Shown here: one piece after another, positions 53,758 to 63,033 of the stretch
Layout of the letters: each line of letters opens with the position of its first letter
Numbering within the stretch: the stretch's first letter is position 1
Origin: Radicibacter daui
Lineage (GTDB): Bacteria > Pseudomonadota > Alphaproteobacteria > Radicibacterales > Radicibacteraceae
DNA length: 64,000 nucleotides
Assembly (NCBI GenBank): GCA_030657355.1
Contig: CP131056.1
Location: 761,001-825,000, forward strand
Direction: 5' to 3'
Notes under the pieces: generated by a model
What the model was told of the DNA's origin: nothing
The model's input: only the letters and a program-made list of their open reading frames with translations
The model's database searches: none
Position numbers and translations under genes: made by a program

Positions 53758-54723
53758 ATGAAGTACCTCGTGCGCCACCTCGCGGTGGCGGCAATGGCCG
53801 TTCTTGCGTCCAGCTCAGCCCATGCAGCGGACAAGGTTCGCCTCGCCAATCTCAAATTCGCGCATTACGGCGCGATCTCCTACATGAAGGAACTGGCTCC
53901 CAAATACGGGCTGGAGATCGAGGAACGGTTCTTCGCCAAGGGCATAGACATCCTGCCGGCCGTCATTGCCGGCGAGGTTGACATCGCCGCCAGCGCCGTG
54001 GATGCGGCCATCGCCGGCCGTGCGCAGGGGGTGCCGATCTATGCCGTTGCCGGTTTTGCCAAGGGCGGGGCGCGGATCATCGCCGGCTCCAAGCTGGGGA
54101 TTACCTCGATCGCCCAGTTCAAGGGCAAGAAGGTCGGCGTGGCACGGGGCGGCGCACAGGAATTGCTGCTGCTGGCCGAGTTGGACAAGGCCGGCCTTAC
54201 CTGGTCGGACAAGCCGGGCAAGGATGTGCAACTGGTCTATATGGCCTTTGCCGATCTGAACCTCGCCCTGATGACCGGCCAGATCGACGCCATGTGCCAG
54301 TCCGAGCCGCAGGCGAGCCAGGCGCTCAACAAGGGCGTCGGCGTTGAGATCATGAAACCTTATGACACCCCGCTCGGCATGCCGGTGCGCTCGCTTGTCT
54401 TCTCCGAGGATTTCTACAAGAAGCGGGATGTTGCCGAACGCACGATGAGGCTGTTCGTGGAGGCGACAAAAACCTTCATTGAACATCCGGATGTCGCCGA
54501 GGACTATGTCATCAACGACATGTTCAAGAAGCGGATCACCGATCAGGATTTCAAGGACGCGATCGGCAATTCGCCCTACAGCTACGACATCACGCCCGAG
54601 CATGTGCAGACCACCACGGACCTGATGCTCAAATATGGCGTCGGCAAGCTGCAAAATCCGCCCAAGGCGACCGAGTGGGTCAAGACCGACCTGCTTGAGG
54701 AAGCCCTCAAGGCCGGGCAGTAA
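53758..54723 (+). CDS. ABC transporter periplasmic binding protein (SsuA/NrtA type)
   Basis: A 321-residue NMT1/OpuAC-like binding protein with a signal peptide ending SSAHA. Typical features are RFFAKGIDILPAVIAGEVDI and FKGKKVGVARGGAQELLLLA. Start ATG 53758 after GGGAGGAAATCG. Substrate may be a sulfonate, nitrate, taurine, pyrimidine or aromatic acid; not decidable from sequence. It heads the operon and has its own sigma-54 promoter. Confidence 0.9.
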   Translation: MKYLVRHLAVAAMAVLASSSAHAADKVRLANLKFAHYGAISYMKELAPKYGLEIEERFFAKGIDILPAVIAGEVDIAASAVDAAIAGRAQGVPIYAVAGFAKGGARIIAGSKLGITSIAQFKGKKVGVARGGAQELLLLAELDKAGLTWSDKPGKDVQLVYMAFADLNLALMTGQIDAMCQSEPQASQALNKGVGVEIMKPYDTPLGMPVRSLVFSEDFYKKRDVAERTMRLFVEATKTFIEHPDVAEDYVINDMFKKRITDQDFKDAIGNSPYSYDITPEHVQTTTDLMLKYGVGKLQNPPKATEWVKTDLLEEALKAGQ

Positions 54724-54726
54724 ACC

Positions 54727-55533
54727 ATGGGCGCGCGTCTGTTTCGTGTCCTGGCGGTTCCGGTCATCCTCATCCTGCTCTGGCAGGGGTTTTCGATGCT
54801 CGGTTACGTGCGGCCGGCAATTCTCCCGTCGCCCGTCGCCATCATCGAAAGGCTCTGGCTTTATCTGCTGCCCGGGCAGTCCTTTGCCGAGAGCACGGGG
54901 GTGCTGGACTGGCTGCAATCGAGCGAACTGCTCAGCGACATGTTTGCCAGCCTGCACCGTGTCGTGCTGGGCTTTGTCGTGGGCGCGGGATTGGCGCTGC
55001 CGCTTGGTTTGCTGATGGGGACGGACCGGCGGGTCGAAGGCTTGCTCGACCCGCTGGTGCAGTTCCTGCGGCCGATCCCGCCGATTGCCTATATCCCGCT
55101 GGCGATCCTGTGGTTCGGCCTCGGTGATCCGCCGGCCATCTTCCTGATCGCCATCGGGGCGTTCTTTCCCGTGCTCATCAATACGATCACGGGGGTGCGC
55201 AACGTTGATAGCATCTATGTGCGGGCGGCCACCAATCTCGGGGCCGGCAGGATGACGATGTTCCGGCGCGTCATCCTGCCGGCAGCCACGCCCTACATCC
55301 TTACCGGCATGCGCATCGGCATCGGTACTGCCTTCATCGTCGTCATCGTCGCCGAGATGATTGCGGTGAACAGCGGCCTTGGTTACCGCATCCTGGAAGC
55401 CCGTGAGTATCTCTGGTCCGACAAGGTGATCGCCGGAATGATCGCCATCGGCACGCTCGGCCTCGCGATCGATGTCGGTGTCAACAGGCTCAACAACCAC
55501 CTGCTGCGCTGGCACCGCGGCATAGAATCCTGA
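54727..55533 (+). CDS. ABC transporter permease (SsuC/TauC type)
   Basis: A 268-residue inner membrane permease (BPD_transp_1). The EAA-loop region is AATNLGAGRMTMFRRVILPA, preceded by QFLRPIPPIAYIPLAILWFG. It starts 3 bases after the binding-protein stop and is followed by a GC-rich hairpin before the ATPase gene. Confidence 0.93.
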   Translation: MGARLFRVLAVPVILILLWQGFSMLGYVRPAILPSPVAIIERLWLYLLPGQSFAESTGVLDWLQSSELLSDMFASLHRVVLGFVVGAGLALPLGLLMGTDRRVEGLLDPLVQFLRPIPPIAYIPLAILWFGLGDPPAIFLIAIGAFFPVLINTITGVRNVDSIYVRAATNLGAGRMTMFRRVILPAATPYILTGMRIGIGTAFIVVIVAEMIAVNSGLGYRILEAREYLWSDKVIAGMIAIGTLGLAIDVGVNRLNNHLLRWHRGIES

Positions 55534-55546
55534 CCCCCCGCCGGCG

Positions 55547-55572
55547 GTCCCCGAGGCGCGCGCTTCGGGGAC
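55547..55572 (+). other. Intra-operon hairpin
   Basis: GTCCCCGA-N10-TCGGGGAC just after the permease stop, with no T run. It may stabilise the upstream mRNA or lower ATPase expression. Confidence 0.45.
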
Positions 55573-55689
55573 TGCCCCGGGCTGGCTGAAACATTTCCCA
55601 ATCATAAGGCATCGCTCCGGCACGGGGGGCGCGGCACGCCCGCGCGGAAAACCGTGCGCGCCCGATGCCAAAGGCAGGAGAGAACGTCC

Positions 55690-56532
55690 ATGTCCAACAT
55701 GTTTCCGTCCCCCACGCCGTCGCAGGACGAGACCACCCGTTTGCCCCAGGTGCGCGCCGTCGGCGTCAACAAGATATTCGGCAGGGAGCCCGGCGCGGTC
55801 ACGGCGCTCAAGGACATCGATCTGGAGATTGCAGCGGGAGAGTTCGTCTGCCTGCTGGGGCCGTCCGGCTGCGGCAAGTCCACCTTGCTAAACGCCATTG
55901 CCGGCTTTGCGCTGCCGACCTCCGGCACGCTGGAAGTCTGCGGCAAGCCGATTACGGCGCCGGGACCCGACCGGGGCATGGTGTTCCAGGAATATGCGCT
56001 GTTTCCCTGGATGACAGTGGAGCAGAACGTTGCTTTCGGCCTGGAGATCCGTGGCCTGTCCAAGGTACAGATAGCCGAGGCGGTGGACAGGCTGCTGGAG
56101 ACACTGGGGCTCAGGGAGTTTCGTCGCCGTTACCCCAAGGACCTGTCGGGCGGCATGCGCCAGCGCGTCGCCATCGCCCGTGTGCTGGCTCTTGATCCGC
56201 CGATCATGCTGATGGACGAGCCCTTCGGTGCGCTCGACGCGCTGACGCGTCGCTCTCTGCAGGATGAGTTGCTGCGCCTGTGGCAGGCGGTCGGCAAGAC
56301 CATCGTTTTCGTCACCCACTCCATCGAAGAGGCGGTTTATCTCGGCTCGCGCGTGGTGATCCTGACCTATCGGCCGGGCACCATCAAACGGGATATCCGC
56401 ATCGAGCTGCCCTATCCGCGCGACAGCAACTCCGCCGCCTTCAACGAGATCAAGAAGGAACTCGCGCAGATGGTCCATGCCGAACATGACCGGTTTGCGC
56501 TCGATGAGCGTCAGGGGTTAACCTTGGACTAA
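55690..56532 (+). CDS. ABC transporter ATPase (SsuB/TauB/NrtD type)
   Basis: A 280-residue ATPase: Walker A GPSGCGKSTLLNA, Q-loop VFQEYALFPWM, signature LSGGMRQRVAIARVLA, Walker B IMLMDEPFGALDA, H-loop FVTHSIEEAV. Start ATG 55690 with a GGAG site upstream; the longer frame is in the spacer. It drives the preceding permease. The DctB-like kinase gene follows 57 bases later on the same strand. Confidence 0.95.
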   Translation: MSNMFPSPTPSQDETTRLPQVRAVGVNKIFGREPGAVTALKDIDLEIAAGEFVCLLGPSGCGKSTLLNAIAGFALPTSGTLEVCGKPITAPGPDRGMVFQEYALFPWMTVEQNVAFGLEIRGLSKVQIAEAVDRLLETLGLREFRRRYPKDLSGGMRQRVAIARVLALDPPIMLMDEPFGALDALTRRSLQDELLRLWQAVGKTIVFVTHSIEEAVYLGSRVVILTYRPGTIKRDIRIELPYPRDSNSAAFNEIKKELAQMVHAEHDRFALDERQGLTLD

Positions 56533-56589
56533 CCGACGGTAGCGTAGAACTAACCGGCCCATTCAGAAGGCACGCCCGGAAGAACAAGA

Positions 56590-58455
56590 GTGACGGAAGC
56601 GCCCCCGCATAGATCCGCTTTTGCGGATCGCCTGCCACGCCGAAAGCTGTTGCCGCTGCTGCTGGTGTTTGCGGTGCTGCTTGCGGGCATCTTCAAGCTG
56701 GCCCGCGACGCCTCGATCAAGCAAGGGCTGCAGGATGCGGCCGGCAACTCCGGCGAGCGGCTGAAGCTGATTGCGGCCACCCTGTCGACCCGCATCGAGC
56801 GCTTTCGTTATCTGCCGGAGGTGATTGCCCGCTCGCGGGAGACGGAGGAGCTGTTCGCCTCCGGTGGGCAGACCGACAAGCGGGCCGAGGCCAACCGGCT
56901 GCTGGCACGCATTGCCGGCGCCTCCGGCGCGCTCGCGCTGTTCGTGACCGATGCCGACGGACTTACCATTGCCGCCAGCAATTACGACCAGCCGGGTTCC
57001 TTCGTCGGGCAGAATTACAGCTATCGCCCCTACTTTCAGAATGCGCTCGCCAGCGGGTTCGGCAGCTATTACGCGGTGGGCGCCACCACGGCGCAGCCGG
57101 GTTATTTCCTGGCAGTGCCGATTCGCTTCGGCGGAGCGTCGGTGGGGGTGGCCATCGTGAAGATCGACCTGCTGCCGGTGGAGACACAATGGCGCGACGC
57201 CTCGGAGCTTGTGGCGATGAGCGACCGGCAGGGCATCGTCTTCCTCTCCTCCCGCTCCGACTGGCGCTATATGGCGACGCGCGCGGTGGATGCGGCGACG
57301 CTCGGCCGGCTCAGGGCCGAAAGGCGCTATGGCGAGGCGGTGATATCCGACGTGAAGTTCCGCACCACCAGCCTCGCCGGTCATGAGGTGGTGAGCTTCG
57401 GGCGGGGAACCACGCGTGACGAGCGCCTGCGCGTGACCATGCCGTTCGGCCAGGAGGAATGGACGCTCAATTATTTCGCCGCGCTCGATGATATCCGCAA
57501 TCAGGCGGATATTGTGGCGGCCGCTTCAGTAATGGCGGCCATGCTGGTGGCCGCCGGGGTCATCATTGCCTTGCAGGTTGGCCGTGGCCGGGCCATCGCG
57601 CGCCGCACGCTCGGAGAGCTGGAGCGGCGGGTGGCGGAGCGCACGGTTGCCTTGCGCACCGCCAATGAAAGGCTGGAGCAGGAGATCATCGAACGCCAGC
57701 AGGCCGAAAAGCAGCTGGATGTCACCCGCAGCAACCTGTCGCGGGCGGAGAAACTTGCGCTGATGGGCGAGGCCTTCGCCGGCATGGCGCATGAGATCAA
57801 CCAGCCGCTGGCTGCGCTTGCCACCTATGTCGCCTCGACCCGGCTGCTGGTGCGGCGCAGGAGCTACGAGGCGATCGAGGGCAATGTCGACATGATGGCG
57901 GAAGTGATCGGCCGTGTCTCCAGCCTGACCGACCAGTTGAAGCGTCTGGCGCGGCGGGAAGAAGACAGCTTTGCCGAACTTGATCTCGGCGCTCAGGTGG
58001 AAAAGACACTGAAGCTGCTGAAGTTCCGCTTTGCTGATCTCGATATTGCCGTGTCCTGCCGCATGGAGGCAGCGCTGCCCGTCTATGGCAATGCCATGCA
58101 GCTGGATCAGGTAATCCTCAACCTGCTCAACAATGCCATCGACGCCGTTCGCGAGCGGGACGGCCGACGCATAGAGGTGCTGGGACGGCGGGTGGATGGC
58201 CGCTGTGTCGTGACCATCGACGACAGCGGGCCGGGGGTGGATGCGAGCATGGGCGAGCATATGTTCGAGCCGTTCCACACCACCAAGGCGCCGGGCGAAG
58301 GGTTAGGCCTCGGGCTCGCAACGGCGCATCGCATCGTGACCGATCACCATGGCAGTCTGAGTTTCGGCCGCTCGTCGCTGGGTGGGGCCAGTTTTGCCCT
58401 CAGCTTCAACAGCGCGGCGGAAGATGCTCCGACCCCGACGAGGTGCAGCGCATGA
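56590..58455 (+). CDS. DctB-type sensor histidine kinase
   Basis: A 621-residue membrane kinase. TM1 is near residues 20-38; a large dCache-like periplasmic sensor (ETEELFASGGQTDKRAEANR, SYRPYFQNALASGFGSYYAV) runs to TM2 near 312-332. After a coiled coil comes the H-box MAHEINQPLAALATYVASTR, then N box LLNNAIDAV and G boxes DDSGPG and GEGLGLGLAT. The start is a GTG. It overlaps the response regulator gene by four bases. DctB homologues sense C4-dicarboxylates; here the next transporter is an ABC type. Confidence 0.92.
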   Translation: MTEAPPHRSAFADRLPRRKLLPLLLVFAVLLAGIFKLARDASIKQGLQDAAGNSGERLKLIAATLSTRIERFRYLPEVIARSRETEELFASGGQTDKRAEANRLLARIAGASGALALFVTDADGLTIAASNYDQPGSFVGQNYSYRPYFQNALASGFGSYYAVGATTAQPGYFLAVPIRFGGASVGVAIVKIDLLPVETQWRDASELVAMSDRQGIVFLSSRSDWRYMATRAVDAATLGRLRAERRYGEAVISDVKFRTTSLAGHEVVSFGRGTTRDERLRVTMPFGQEEWTLNYFAALDDIRNQADIVAAASVMAAMLVAAGVIIALQVGRGRAIARRTLGELERRVAERTVALRTANERLEQEIIERQQAEKQLDVTRSNLSRAEKLALMGEAFAGMAHEINQPLAALATYVASTRLLVRRRSYEAIEGNVDMMAEVIGRVSSLTDQLKRLARREEDSFAELDLGAQVEKTLKLLKFRFADLDIAVSCRMEAALPVYGNAMQLDQVILNLLNNAIDAVRERDGRRIEVLGRRVDGRCVVTIDDSGPGVDASMGEHMFEPFHTTKAPGEGLGLGLATAHRIVTDHHGSLSFGRSSLGGASFALSFNSAAEDAPTPTRCSA

Positions 58456-59807
58456 CGGGCGAGAGGGCGAGCGTGCTGCTGGTGGAAGATGACGCGCCGC
58501 TGCGCCGTTCTCTGGCGCAATGGCTGCAGCTGAATGATCTGCAGGTGGTCGAGGTGGCCAGCGGCCGGGAAGCGATGAGAGCTATCGAGGCGCAAGACAT
58601 TGATGTCGTCCTCTCCGACGTGCGCATGCAGGGTATGAGCGGGCTTGAGCTTCTGGCGCTGGTCGGCCGGCAGCGGCCCGACCTGCCGACCATCCTGCTG
58701 AGCGGCCATGGCGACGTGCCGATGGCGGTGGCGGCAATGCAGGCGGGAGCCTTTACCTTTCTGACAAAGCCTTACGTGCCGGAACAGCTGATCGGCATGC
58801 TGCGCAATGCCATCGAGCAATCGCGGCTGCGCCGACGCCTCCTGTCACTGGAGCGCAGCCAAGAGGTGCGCTCTCTCCTCAGCGAAAGGCTGATTGGAAC
58901 CGATCAAGCGACGGCCCGGCTGCGGGCAGTGCTGGCACAGCTTGCGGCCTATCCGGTCGATGTGCTGATCCATGGCGAGACAGGCTCCGGCAAGGAAGTG
59001 GTCGCCCGGCTGCTGCATGATTGCAGCACGCGCCGCAACGCGCCTTATGTGGCGATCAACTGTGCCGCCGTGCCGCTCGATATCCTAGAGAGCGAACTCT
59101 TTGGCCACGAGGCGGGGGCCTTTACCGGGGCCGGGAGCACCCGGGTCGGCAAGTTCGAATTTGCGCAGGGCGGCACGCTTTTTCTGGACGAGGTGGAAAG
59201 CATGCCGCTTTCCGCCCAGGCCAAGCTGCTGCGCGTGCTGCAGGAACGCAGTGTGACCCGCCTGGGCTCGAACCGCGAGATCGCCATAGATATCCGGGTG
59301 GTGTCGGCCACCAAGGAGAGCCTCGCCGCACTCGCCGCCCGCGGGCTGTTCCGGGAGGATCTTTATTATCGCCTGATGGCGGCCGAGATCGCCCTGCCGC
59401 CGCTGCGCGAGCGGGGGCACGATGCGGTGCTGCTGTTCGAGCATTTCATGCGGTCGATGGCCGGCCGGCTGGGGCGCGAGGTGAGGCCGCTTGGCGTTCA
59501 GGAAACCCATCTCATCCTCTCTTATGGCTGGCCGGGAAATGTCCGCCAACTGAAACTGCTGGCGGAACGGCGGGCGCTCGGCCTCGACTGGCAGCCGGAC
59601 GCAGCCGCCATGCCGGCTGCGGTGGCGGAAGACGCGTCGCTGCCGGAGCGGGTCGACCGGTTCGAGCTCAGCCTGATCGAACAGGCGTTGAAGGAGGCTG
59701 ACGGCAAGGCCGGCCTTGCCGCCGGACTCCTGAAGATCCCGCACCGGACCCTCAACGAGAAGCTGAAGCGGCTGGGGCGCTACCGCCAACTGCCCGGGGC
59801 CGGATAG
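58452..59807 (+). CDS. DctD-type sigma-54 response regulator
   Basis: A 451-residue NtrC-family activator. Receiver: acidic VEDD, phosphate-accepting Asp in VLSDVRMQGM, Lys in LTKPY. AAA+: Walker A GETGSGKE, GAFTGA loop (sigma-54 contact), Walker B GGTLFLDEVE, and sensor regions intact. C-terminal Fis-type HTH (AAGLLKIPHRTLNEKLKRLG). ATG 58452 overlaps the kinase stop. With the sigma-54 promoter upstream of the ABC genes, the likely target is that operon. Confidence 0.93.
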   Translation: MTGERASVLLVEDDAPLRRSLAQWLQLNDLQVVEVASGREAMRAIEAQDIDVVLSDVRMQGMSGLELLALVGRQRPDLPTILLSGHGDVPMAVAAMQAGAFTFLTKPYVPEQLIGMLRNAIEQSRLRRRLLSLERSQEVRSLLSERLIGTDQATARLRAVLAQLAAYPVDVLIHGETGSGKEVVARLLHDCSTRRNAPYVAINCAAVPLDILESELFGHEAGAFTGAGSTRVGKFEFAQGGTLFLDEVESMPLSAQAKLLRVLQERSVTRLGSNREIAIDIRVVSATKESLAALAARGLFREDLYYRLMAAEIALPPLRERGHDAVLLFEHFMRSMAGRLGREVRPLGVQETHLILSYGWPGNVRQLKLLAERRALGLDWQPDAAAMPAAVAEDASLPERVDRFELSLIEQALKEADGKAGLAAGLLKIPHRTLNEKLKRLGRYRQLPGAG

Positions 59808-60094
59808 GCGCAGCCTTTGCCTGGCCGATGGCTTCACCGGCCAGGAAACGCAAGTCGGACTCACAGAAGGCAGCCGCCATGGTGCCCTTGTCGACGCCGA
59901 AGATATAGGTGTTCATCCGCGGGCTTTCCGCCAGTTCGACGAATTTGCCGACCTCCGTGGCGGTGTTGCTGTCCCGGGCTGCTGTCCCGGGCACCGGTAT
60001 CTGCCAGATGCACTCCCAAGCCGCAGATGCTCGAGCCGGTGAGGTTGGCCGGCATGTTGCGGAAACCGGGCATACGCCGCCAGAGGCCACGCAC
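59808..60094. other. Junction between regulator gene and IS3 remnant
   Basis: No intact gene. A minus-strand frame here reads VGKFVELAESPRMNTYIFGV and runs on to AGEAIG, which looks like the C-terminal end of some protein, but it has no start and no family I recognise. Probably decayed sequence. Confidence 0.35.
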
Positions 60095-60945
60095 ATGAGC
60101 GAGCGTCGGGCGTGTTTGCTGGTCGGGATTGCGCGGCGGGTGCTGCGCTATCAGTCCTGCCGCGACGATGATGAGGCGATCCGGAGCCGGATGAGGGAAC
60201 TGGCGGCCGAGCGGCGGTGGTTCGGCTTTCGGCGGATCGGTGTTCTTCTGGCCCGGGAGGGCATCGTGATGAACCACAAGAAACTCCTGCGGCTTTACCG
60301 CGAGGAGAAGCTGATGGTCCGGCGCCGGGGCGGCAGGAAGCGGGCGCTTGGCACAAGGACTCCGCTGGTACTTCCGGCCGGTGCAAACCGGCACTGGTCG
60401 CTGGACTTCGTGTCCGATGCCTTTAGCGATGGGCGGCGGTTCCGGAACCTGACGGTTGTCGACGATTCACGCGGGAGTGTCTGGGGCTCGTTGCCGATAC
60501 CTCGCTCTCTGGCGCGCGGGGCGCCCGGGAACTCGGCCAGCTGATTGCGCATCGCGGTACCCAACCGACCTGCGTGGTGTCGGACAACGGCACGGAGCTG
60601 ACCAGCACGGCGATCCTGCGCTGGAGCCAGGATCGCAAGATCGACTGGCATTACATCACTCCCGGCAACCCGACCCAGAATGCCTTCATCGAGAGCTTCA
60701 ACGGCAAGCTGCGGGATGAATGCCTGAACGAGACCCTGTTCCGCTCCCTCGGCCATGCAAGGCAGGTGCTGGCTGCGTGGCGGGAGGATTACAACCACGT
60801 GCGGCCGCACTCGGCGCTCGGCGGCATGACGCCGGCTGACAAGGCCGCAAGATCGATCCCGCAACGGGAGCCGGGGCATGCCCCGGCTCCCGTTGCATCC
60901 CCTGCCCATACCGGGCATCAATTGCAGTCAGGACTCTACTGCTGA
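60095..60945 (+). pseudogene. IS3-family transposase OrfB, frameshifted and 5'-truncated
   Basis: Two frames together form an IS407/IS511-group OrfB. The first (SERRACLLVGIARRVLRYQS ... [17 protein letters not shown]) has the first Asp. The second ([40 protein letters not shown]) has the second Asp and the Glu. The frame breaks near 60466 in GTCGACGATTCACGC, where one T appears lost; restoring it gives an uninterrupted [15 protein letters not shown]. OrfA is absent and no left inverted repeat was found. The right end looks like GGGGAACAGGTCA, near 60971. The transposase is surely inactive. Confidence 0.85.
60861..60896. repeat. 36-bp perfect palindrome inside the IS3 remnant
   Basis: GCAACGGGAGCCGGGG and its exact complement meet at CATG, with no loop bases. 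It falls in the last part of the transposase remnant. Confidence 0.75.
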
Positions 60946-60971
60946 ATGCTAACATGTTGGGGAACAGGTCA

Positions 60972-61030
60972 AAGGCAACAGCCTTCGAGGAAATTGACAT
61001 CAATCCGGTCCAGGTTGGTTAGGCATTACC
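60972..61030 (+). mobile_element. IS1595 3'-end remnant
   Basis: 59 bases matching the last coding bases (reading ATAFEEIDINPVQVG) and right inverted repeat of the IS1595 copy at 45392-46223, with about two differences. It starts directly after the apparent IS3 right end, as if IS3 inserted in or deleted the rest. Confidence 0.9.
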
Positions 61031-61132
61031 TTTTATAAATTCTTGATTTCCAAGTAAGCTGGCTAATGGATAGTGAGTGGCGGCAGCCTAAGTTTATATT
61101 TCATCCAGCTGCCGCCGTTTTGTACAGTGCGT

Positions 61133-61294
61133 TTATTTTTGCTCAAAATGATGATTATTCAATGATGGCGGGAACGTTTTCCCCTTCTCGACGTATCTAT
61201 CATACGTCGAACCCGCATATTTATTGTTGGTATCGTGGTATTGTCCATAGTTTGCGGATTTGGGGCACTCTTGACCCGACCAATACTTAGCCAT
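61133..61294 (-). CDS. Small YjzC-like protein
   Basis: A 53-residue protein (MAKYWSGQECPKSANYGQYH). The pattern CPKS..Y, a central turn and VEKGKTFPPSL resembles the YjzC family of short hypothetical proteins. Start ATG 61294 follows a perfect AGGAGG; the longer frame is AT-rich and not conserved. Function unknown. Confidence 0.65.
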   Translation of the reverse strand: MAKYWSGQECPKSANYGQYHDTNNKYAGSTYDRYVEKGKTFPPSLNNHHFEQK

Positions 61295-61733
61295 GGGGTT
61301 CCTCCTATTATGAGCCAACCCCATGACTGAATACCTGAGGACGTCGAAAAGAAACAAAAAAAGCCTACAAAATGAAATTAACAACTTATAAATGATTTCT
61401 ACAGCAAAAATATGCCTCCCTTTAGAGAGAAAATAAACAAAAGTGCCGTTAATTACGCGATTAACGATTCGGAAATTCCCGACATTGGACAATCGTAATT
61501 TTTCCTAAATCCAATAACTCCTTTTTATAACGACCTCTCCATCTTGGTAAGGAATCGTACATAACTTCCTACTTATTAACTTGCCCGTATTTAGAAGCAG
61601 GGTTGCTGCTCATTGGCAGTGGAACCTGCACTAGCCGCAGTATTTTGTGTCCAACGCCTCCAGCGCAGGTCTCCCCTTTCGGAGACCGACCGTTGTCGGT
61701 GGCCCCCGCGATCAAGGGGGCAAATCACTGACC
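61295..61733. other. AT-rich gap ending in a hairpin cluster
   Basis: No gene seen. At 61668-61721 three hairpins lie next to each other: GGTCTCC...GGAGACC, CCGAC...GTCGG and GCCCCC...GGGGGC. On the minus strand they follow the lipoprotein gene, so they may end its transcript without a T run. Confidence 0.4.
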
Positions 61734-62255
61734 TCAACCGCCGCAACTCTGCCTAGCCGTTGCCACTGCCTCGGCGGCCGTCCCATCATATGCGTCGGCC
61801 TGCTGCAACGCCTGTGCATTCTGCTCGCCGCTATAGAACTGGGCACAATAGCGCGCCTTGGCGGCGCCTGCCGTGTTGATGACATAAGCCCCCTTGGCAG
61901 CGGCACAGACGTCTCCGCTGGAGGAGGCCGCCGTAACACTATTGATCCAACGGGTAAAATCGCTGTCGTCACTGTTGCATTGCGAGGGATCGTCCGTCGG
62001 TTGTAGCGGAAAGTCTGCACTCCAACTCTCCGCCATCGCACGATCAGCAGAGTTCAATGTTGGATACCCGGTCGCAGCGCCATTTGGATCGAAACCATTC
62101 GGGGCGGCATCCGCCGTGGTCTCCGGCTCCTGCTGAGAAGGGAGAGGCTGGCCTGCCATCGCAGCGGCAAAATCACCCAACACCATACCGGTGCCTTCAC
62201 AGCCAACGACCAAGGGCAATGTCCCTAGAACCAGAAACAAGCGGACCGTCTTCAT
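61734..62255 (-). CDS. Putative lipoprotein of unknown function
   Basis: A 173-residue protein with a lipoprotein signal (RLFLVLGTLPLVVGC, lipobox VVGC). The mature part is rich in Ala/Asp/Ser and holds several Cys (DPSQCNSD, GDVCAAAKG, RYCAQFY, RQSC). It may start at ATG 62255 or at 62294; I choose 62255 because it begins the signal. No family recognised. Confidence 0.65.
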   Translation of the reverse strand: MKTVRLFLVLGTLPLVVGCEGTGMVLGDFAAAMAGQPLPSQQEPETTADAAPNGFDPNGAATGYPTLNSADRAMAESWSADFPLQPTDDPSQCNSDDSDFTRWINSVTAASSSGDVCAAAKGAYVINTAGAAKARYCAQFYSGEQNAQALQQADAYDGTAAEAVATARQSCGG

Positions 62256-62794
62256 TTGGCTTCTAACCTTGTTCTTCAGGGTTCTTCTGAGCATTTATTA
62301 TCCCAACCTTAAGGGCCCACGTACCATGGTAGATAATGGATAGCGGTCTGGGCAGCGGCTCTGTATTCCGTGCGTCGCCGAAATATGCGGCATTGCGCCG
62401 CATATGGTGAGGAAGGACAAAGCAAACTAGGCTCAGTTGGATTAGCCCCAACGCCTTCCGTAACCTACGTATGATGCACGAACGCCCTTGCTCTCTGGCG
62501 AAAGGGGAACTCCCGCCATCTGTATAGACAATATTTTTGAGGGTCCAAATGTGAAGATCGAGAGACAAGGACAGACGCTCGCTAGCGCTAGACTCTCTAT
62601 GGTGCTGAGGAAGACCACGGCTATCCTACGACTGATTATGGCATGCCCCGAAGCGTTCTGATTGACGATTTGACGTGTCTTAATCCGCTCGGACCATAAA
62701 TTTCGCGAGGATGAAACCAATAACCGTCTTGGAACTAGACAAGGTCGAAAGAGAAGGTCCCGTGTACGGCGCCGATCTCTTGATGCTGATGCGC
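62256..62794. other. 539-base gap, no confident gene
   Basis: A minus-strand frame ending at 62263, seven bases before the lipoprotein start, contains a hydrophobic stretch and could be a small membrane protein, but it lacks a clear start and family. Nothing else stands out. Confidence 0.3.
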
Positions 62795-63022
62795 CTATAA
62801 TTCGCCGAGATAAGCGGCAGCGCAGTTCTGTGCCTCGTCCGAACAGGTAAAGACGGACCACCGGGGGAACAGGGGGCAGATGGCGTGGACGCCGAAGAAC
62901 TCCCCGCCAGGATGTATGATCCTGTAGACGGCGATGTCCAGATCAAGGTTGCCCTCCTCGGCCGGGACGAAGTCCGTCGCCCCTTCGACGACCGCTTTCG
63001 CACGCTCCATATCGAGGCGCAT
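62795..63022 (-). CDS. Small acidic hypothetical protein
   Basis: A 75-residue protein (MRLDMERAKAVVEGATDFVP) with a central strand-rich part (DIAVYRIIHPGGEFFGVH) and two Cys near the end. It starts 11 bases after the small membrane protein gene on the same strand, so the two are probably cotranscribed. No family recognised. Confidence 0.6.
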   Translation of the reverse strand: MRLDMERAKAVVEGATDFVPAEEGNLDLDIAVYRIIHPGGEFFGVHAICPLFPRWSVFTCSDEAQNCAAAYLGEL

Positions 63023-63033
63023 TCAGCCACCGG

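Noticed and set aside
59752-60096. 114-residue minus-strand frame over the regulator's end
   Set aside because: Part of it reads like a protein C-terminus, but it has no start, crosses the regulator's 3' end and abuts a dead IS. Treated as decayed sequence.
62263-62568. 101-residue minus-strand frame ending before the lipoprotein gene
   Set aside because: One hydrophobic stretch and a close link to the next gene make it possible, but there is no start signal or known family.
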